Origin: an uncultured Prevotella sp.
GTDB lineage: Bacteria; Bacteroidota; Bacteroidia; Bacteroidales; Bacteroidaceae
Length of the DNA stretch: 10,625 bases
Assembly: GCA_945637645.1 (NCBI GenBank)
Contig: CALZDK010000057.1
Coordinates: 1-10,625, forward strand
Direction of reading: 5' to 3'
The number at the start of each line of letters is the position of its first letter. Position 1 is the stretch's first letter. The notes below the pieces were generated by a model. The model saw only the letters and a list, made by a program, of their open reading frames with translations. It did not search any database and had not been told where the DNA came from. A program made the position numbers and the translations under genes. Below are positions 7,805 through 10,625 of this stretch, piece by piece.

Positions 7805-9628
7805 ATGTCCGACATAATTCAACTTCTCCCTGACTCCGTCGCCAACCAGATTGCGGCAGGCGAGGTCATACAGCGACCGGCTTCTGTCATAAAGGAACTG
7901 GTCGAGAATGCTGTCGATGCTGGTGCCAAGCGCATCAACGTCATCGTCATCGATGCTGGACGCACGTCAATACAGGTTATCGACGATGGCAAGGGAATGT
8001 CGGAAACCGACGCTCGCCTCGCCTTTGAACGACATGCCACATCAAAGATAAAGAAAGCCGACGACCTCTTTGCCCTCTCCACCATGGGATTCCGTGGCGA
8101 GGCTCTGGCTTCCATTGCCGCCGTGGCCCAGGTGAAGCTGAAGACAAGGACCGCCGACAACGAGATAGGCACACTCATCGATATTTCCGCCTCAAAGGTG
8201 GTGTCACAGCAACCTGTCTCTTGTCCCATAGGCAGCAATTTCATTGTCGAGAACCTTTTCTTCAATGTACCCGCACGCAGGAAGTTCCTCAAGACGAACT
8301 CCACCGAACTGAACAACATCCTCTCGGCTTTCGAACGCATAGTGCTGGTATATCCCGACATTGCCTTCACTCTTCACAGCAACACCGCCGAACTTGTCAA
8401 TCTCCGTCCAGGAAGTTTGCGCCAGCGTATCGTCGATGTCTTCGGCAAGCGTCTCAACCAGGACCTGCTTCCCGTTGAGGTCGATACCGCCATGTGCCGC
8501 ATCTCTGGCTTCGTGGGCAAACCGGAGTCGGCAAGGAAAAAGGGGGCTCACCAGTTCTTCTTCGTCAACGGACGTTATATGAAGCACCCTTATTTCCACA
8601 AGGCGGTGATGAACGCCTTCGAGCGTCTCGTGCCAGTAGGTATGCAGGTGCCTTATTTCATCTATTTCGACGTCAATCCATCAGACATCGATGTCAATAT
8701 TCATCCCACAAAAACGGAAATAAAGTTCGAGAACGAACAGCCTATATGGCAGATCCTCACCGCGGCAGTCAACGATGCCATAGGTAAGTTCTGCGATATT
8801 CCAAGCATCGACTTCGACATGGAGGGAAAACCGGACATTCCTGTCTTCGACCCTCAGAACGATGTCGTCGCTCCTCCTCAACCGCAATACAACGCCACAT
8901 ACAATCCTTTCGAGTCGGCACGACATTCACAACGTCAATCCAACGTGCCCGACAAATGGGAGGAACTGTATAAGAATCTTGAAGACATTGCCCCTGAACC
9001 GCAAGAGCAGCCGCTTTTCCCGGAAGACACCTCTCCCGCCCAATCGCAGGAGTCTCTTTCCGAACGCTCCCTCGCACATTATCAGTACAAGGGACGTTAT
9101 ATCATGACTGCCGTAAAGTCCGGACTGATGATTATCGACCAGCAACGTGCCGACATTCGCATTCGCTACGAGAGATGTCTCAGACACATACAGTCCCAGA
9201 CAGCTCATGTGCAGCAGGTTCTCTTCCCCGAGGTGGTGAATTTCCCGTCTTCTTCGGCAGTAGCCCTAAAAAAGATTCTGCCCGAGCTCTCAAAACTTGG
9301 TTTCGAACTCACCGACCTTGGTCAGAACAGCTATTCCATAAATGGTGTTCCCTCTGGCCTCGAAGGTCTCGACTGCCGTTCTCTCCTCGTCTCCATGGTG
9401 GCTGAGGCTGCCGAGCCTTCTTCCTCCTCCTTGGATGCGGTCCACCGTTCCTTGGCGCTCACCATGGCGCGTGCCGCTGCCATTCCTGTCGGACAAATCC
9501 TGTCAAATGCGGAGATGGAGTCGCTTGTCAACGAGCTTTTCACCTGCTCCAACGTCAACTACACCCCCGACGGCAAGGCTATCCTCTGTATCTTACCTCA
9601 ACGTGAAATAGAACAATTAATGGGATAA
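7805..9628 (+). CDS. mutL: DNA mismatch repair protein MutL
   Basis: MutL is the ATP-driven matchmaker that links MutS mismatch recognition to strand removal in the cytoplasm. The 607-residue product has a complete GHKL ATPase N-terminus: LPDSVANQIAAGEVIQRPAS (8-27), ELVENAVDAGA (31-41; catalytic-type Glu31 and Mg-binding Asn35), DDGKGM (60-65), RHATSKI (76-82) and GFRGEALASI (95-104). LFFNVPARRKFLK (151-163), FFFVNGRY (251-258) and DVNIHPTKTEIKF (296-308) complete the transducer region. A Pro/Gln/Ser-rich linker runs from about 335 to 425, followed by a C-terminal dimerisation domain. The endonuclease motif DQHAxxExxxxE is represented by DQQRADIRIRYE (445-456), so its histidine is replaced. 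The zinc-site motifs ACR and CPHGRP are also not recognisable: the corresponding ends read TMARAAAIPVGQ and YTPDGKAIL. The gene starts 7 bases after the OstA-like gene, with no Shine-Dalgarno sequence. Confidence 0.97.
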   Translation: MSDIIQLLPDSVANQIAAGEVIQRPASVIKELVENAVDAGAKRINVIVIDAGRTSIQVIDDGKGMSETDARLAFERHATSKIKKADDLFALSTMGFRGEALASIAAVAQVKLKTRTADNEIGTLIDISASKVVSQQPVSCPIGSNFIVENLFFNVPARRKFLKTNSTELNNILSAFERIVLVYPDIAFTLHSNTAELVNLRPGSLRQRIVDVFGKRLNQDLLPVEVDTAMCRISGFVGKPESARKKGAHQFFFVNGRYMKHPYFHKAVMNAFERLVPVGMQVPYFIYFDVNPSDIDVNIHPTKTEIKFENEQPIWQILTAAVNDAIGKFCDIPSIDFDMEGKPDIPVFDPQNDVVAPPQPQYNATYNPFESARHSQRQSNVPDKWEELYKNLEDIAPEPQEQPLFPEDTSPAQSQESLSERSLAHYQYKGRYIMTAVKSGLMIIDQQRADIRIRYERCLRHIQSQTAHVQQVLFPEVVNFPSSSAVALKKILPELSKLGFELTDLGQNSYSINGVPSGLEGLDCRSLLVSMVAEAAEPSSSSLDAVHRSLALTMARAAAIPVGQILSNAEMESLVNELFTCSNVNYTPDGKAILCILPQREIEQLMG

Positions 9629-9634
9629 AACAAT

Positions 9635-10465
9635 ATGAGACAACTTATCATCACCCTTTTCGCTCTTTTCGTCTCCTGCGCTTCCTTCGCACAGGACGAC
9701 ATCGACATCGCAGCCATTGCCGACGGTACGTCGGAGGCAGAGGCTCAGTCGGGTTGGAACACCGCAACCACTCGCAACAATAGTGTAGTGACTAACTCTT
9801 TCTTCAGCAACTGGTTCGTCTCCGCCGGCATCGCCGGTTCGTCTTTCTTTGGGGAGAACGAGCCTGAAGGCACCTCTGGCAGCCCGTTCAAGTCGTTCAG
9901 AAACAATCTCGGCCTGTCTCTCTCCATGGGTAAATGGTTCACTCCTGGCATCGGACTGCGCATGAAGTTCAACGGCATCTGGGGAAAGGGACTCATCGGC
10001 GAACAGGCTGTCGAGGGAAGTTTCAAATACCTCACGCTCCAAGTCCAGACCATGTTCAATCTCAGCAATCTCTTTAAGGGATACAACCCTACAAGACTCT
10101 ACAATTTCATCCCTTACGCTGGTTATGGACTTATGCGTAACATATCATACAACGACAACACCCTCGGCTTTGGTTTCGGCCTGCTCAACACCTTCCGTCT
10201 CTCCGACAGAGTGTCGCTGAACGTCGATTTCAACTACAACAAACCCGTTTCCGACAACCATCTCTCTCCCTACGTCCTCCACTATTCCTACAATCTTGAG
10301 TTTGGCATCACCTATAACATAGGTAAGTCAAAGTGGAAGAAAGCTCCCGACGTGGAGGCAATCCACGAGATGTACCAAATGGAGATAGAGGCAATAAATG
10401 CCCAGCTGCAAGACGAGCAGCAGGAAAACGAGCGACTGCGCCAACAACTTCCCCCAACAGAATAA
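9635..10465 (+). CDS. Outer-membrane beta-barrel protein, probable N-terminal part of an OmpA-family porin, apparent 3' truncation
   Basis: The 276-residue product starts with a signal peptide (LIITLFALFVSCASFA, cleavage near residue 19). A probable 8-stranded outer-membrane barrel follows, at about residues 57-230. Alternating-residue strands are visible, e.g. WFVSAGIAGSSFFGE, NNLGLSLSMGKWFTPGIGLRM, YLTLQVQTMFNL, IPYAGYGLMRNI, GFGFGLLNTFRL, VSLNVDFNYNKP and YNLEFGITYNIGKS. After KSKWKKAPDV comes a charged coiled coil (about 240-272, IEAINAQLQDEQQENERLRQQ). In Bacteroidales OmpA-type porins this arrangement normally leads into a peptidoglycan-binding OmpA domain, which is absent here. The stop at 10463-10465 falls exactly where the sequence turns into C- and A-rich low complexity, and OmpA-linker-like residues reappear in another frame. 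The truncation is therefore probably artefactual. ATG 9635 is 6 bases after the mutL stop. Confidence 0.83.
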   Translation: MRQLIITLFALFVSCASFAQDDIDIAAIADGTSEAEAQSGWNTATTRNNSVVTNSFFSNWFVSAGIAGSSFFGENEPEGTSGSPFKSFRNNLGLSLSMGKWFTPGIGLRMKFNGIWGKGLIGEQAVEGSFKYLTLQVQTMFNLSNLFKGYNPTRLYNFIPYAGYGLMRNISYNDNTLGFGFGLLNTFRLSDRVSLNVDFNYNKPVSDNHLSPYVLHYSYNLEFGITYNIGKSKWKKAPDVEAIHEMYQMEIEAINAQLQDEQQENERLRQQLPPTE

Positions 10466-10625
10466 CCCCCATCAAAAATCCGAGGAATCTTGTCAATTCA
10501 TAAGCCCCCTACCAACACCCCAACACCCCGTAAAACCCCCGACCACCCCCACACACCCCCCCCCCCCCCCCAACCAACCCCCCAAATGTTTATGGCCCCC
10601 AAAAAAAAAAAGAAAAAAAAAATGA
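10449..10625. other. Degraded, C/A-homopolymer-rich end of the sequence (probable assembly or read-end artefact)
   Basis: From about 10449 the composition changes sharply: many runs of 4-6 C, a run of 16 C at 10556-10571, then A runs of 11 and 10 bases (10601-10611 and 10613-10622) split by one G. T and G almost disappear after 10510. No independent gene is supported here. Around 10476-10517 a shifted frame reads KSEESCQFISPLPTP, which looks like a coiled-coil-to-OmpA linker with a few single-base insertions and deletions. I read this as the true continuation of the gene starting at 9635, with falling base accuracy. Confidence 0.7.

Noticed and set aside
9580..9634. A possible promoter for the barrel gene at the mutL 3' end (TATCTTAC near 9590)
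   Set aside because: It matches the TAnnTTTG consensus only in part, and no -33-like TTG lies at the right distance.
9635..9694. Lipoprotein signal in the barrel protein (FVSC followed by AS near residues 12-17)
   Set aside because: The residue three before Cys is Phe, which fits a lipobox poorly. A standard cleavage after ASFA gives the expected mature N-terminus of a barrel protein.
10556..10622. A biological poly-C/poly-A tract such as a phase-variable switch or a tail
   Set aside because: The tracts occur at the extreme end in a zone of gradually rising C/A bias and frame errors, which is better explained by poor sequence quality.
10398..10625. A + strand open frame running to the window end and ending in poly-Pro and poly-Lys
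   Set aside because: The poly-Pro and poly-Lys come from C and A homopolymers. Only the short KSEESCQFISPLPT stretch is meaningful, as a frameshifted continuation of the barrel gene.

Overview
The window looks like a housekeeping segment of a Bacteroidales chromosome, most likely from the family Prevotellaceae. Four things suggest this: the protein sequences resemble that group; base composition is moderate; start codons are preceded by A/T-rich sequence with almost no Shine-Dalgarno motif; and a TAnnTTTG element, the Bacteroidetes sigma-ABfr type of -7 box, lies upstream of guaB. All genes read on the + strand. No tRNA, rRNA, CRISPR array, transposase, phage gene or defence gene is visible.

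Layout: bases 2-1576 are the 3' part of recQ, whose ATPase motifs I-III lie before the window. A 93-base gap with the only convincing promoter-like element leads into guaB (IMP dehydrogenase, 1670-3157). A 54-base gap with a GC-rich hairpin follows. Then come five tightly spaced genes separated by 2 to 7 bases: two secreted parvulin-type prolyl isomerases (3212-4636 and 4643-6082, the second SurA-like), an OstA/LptA-like lipopolysaccharide-transport protein (6085-7797), mutL (7805-9628), and an outer-membrane beta-barrel protein (9635 onward) that looks like the N-terminal part of an OmpA-family porin.

The two isomerases, the OstA-like protein and the barrel protein share an outer-membrane assembly theme: the isomerases would chaperone barrel proteins, the OstA-like protein would help carry LPS, and the last gene encodes a likely client barrel. 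recQ and mutL are DNA repair genes and guaB makes guanine nucleotides. Close spacing suggests that at least 3212-10465 is co-transcribed, though this is inferred.

The last ~175 bases become very rich in C and A homopolymers. Similarity to an OmpA-type linker continues there in shifted frames, so the stop codon of the final gene and the end of the window are probably assembly or sequencing damage rather than biology. I did not find a convincing undescribed system. The most useful leads are small: a 9-base tandem repeat that builds the OstA C-terminus, the missing endonuclease residues in MutL, complementary histidine losses in the two SurA parvulin domains, and the damaged end.
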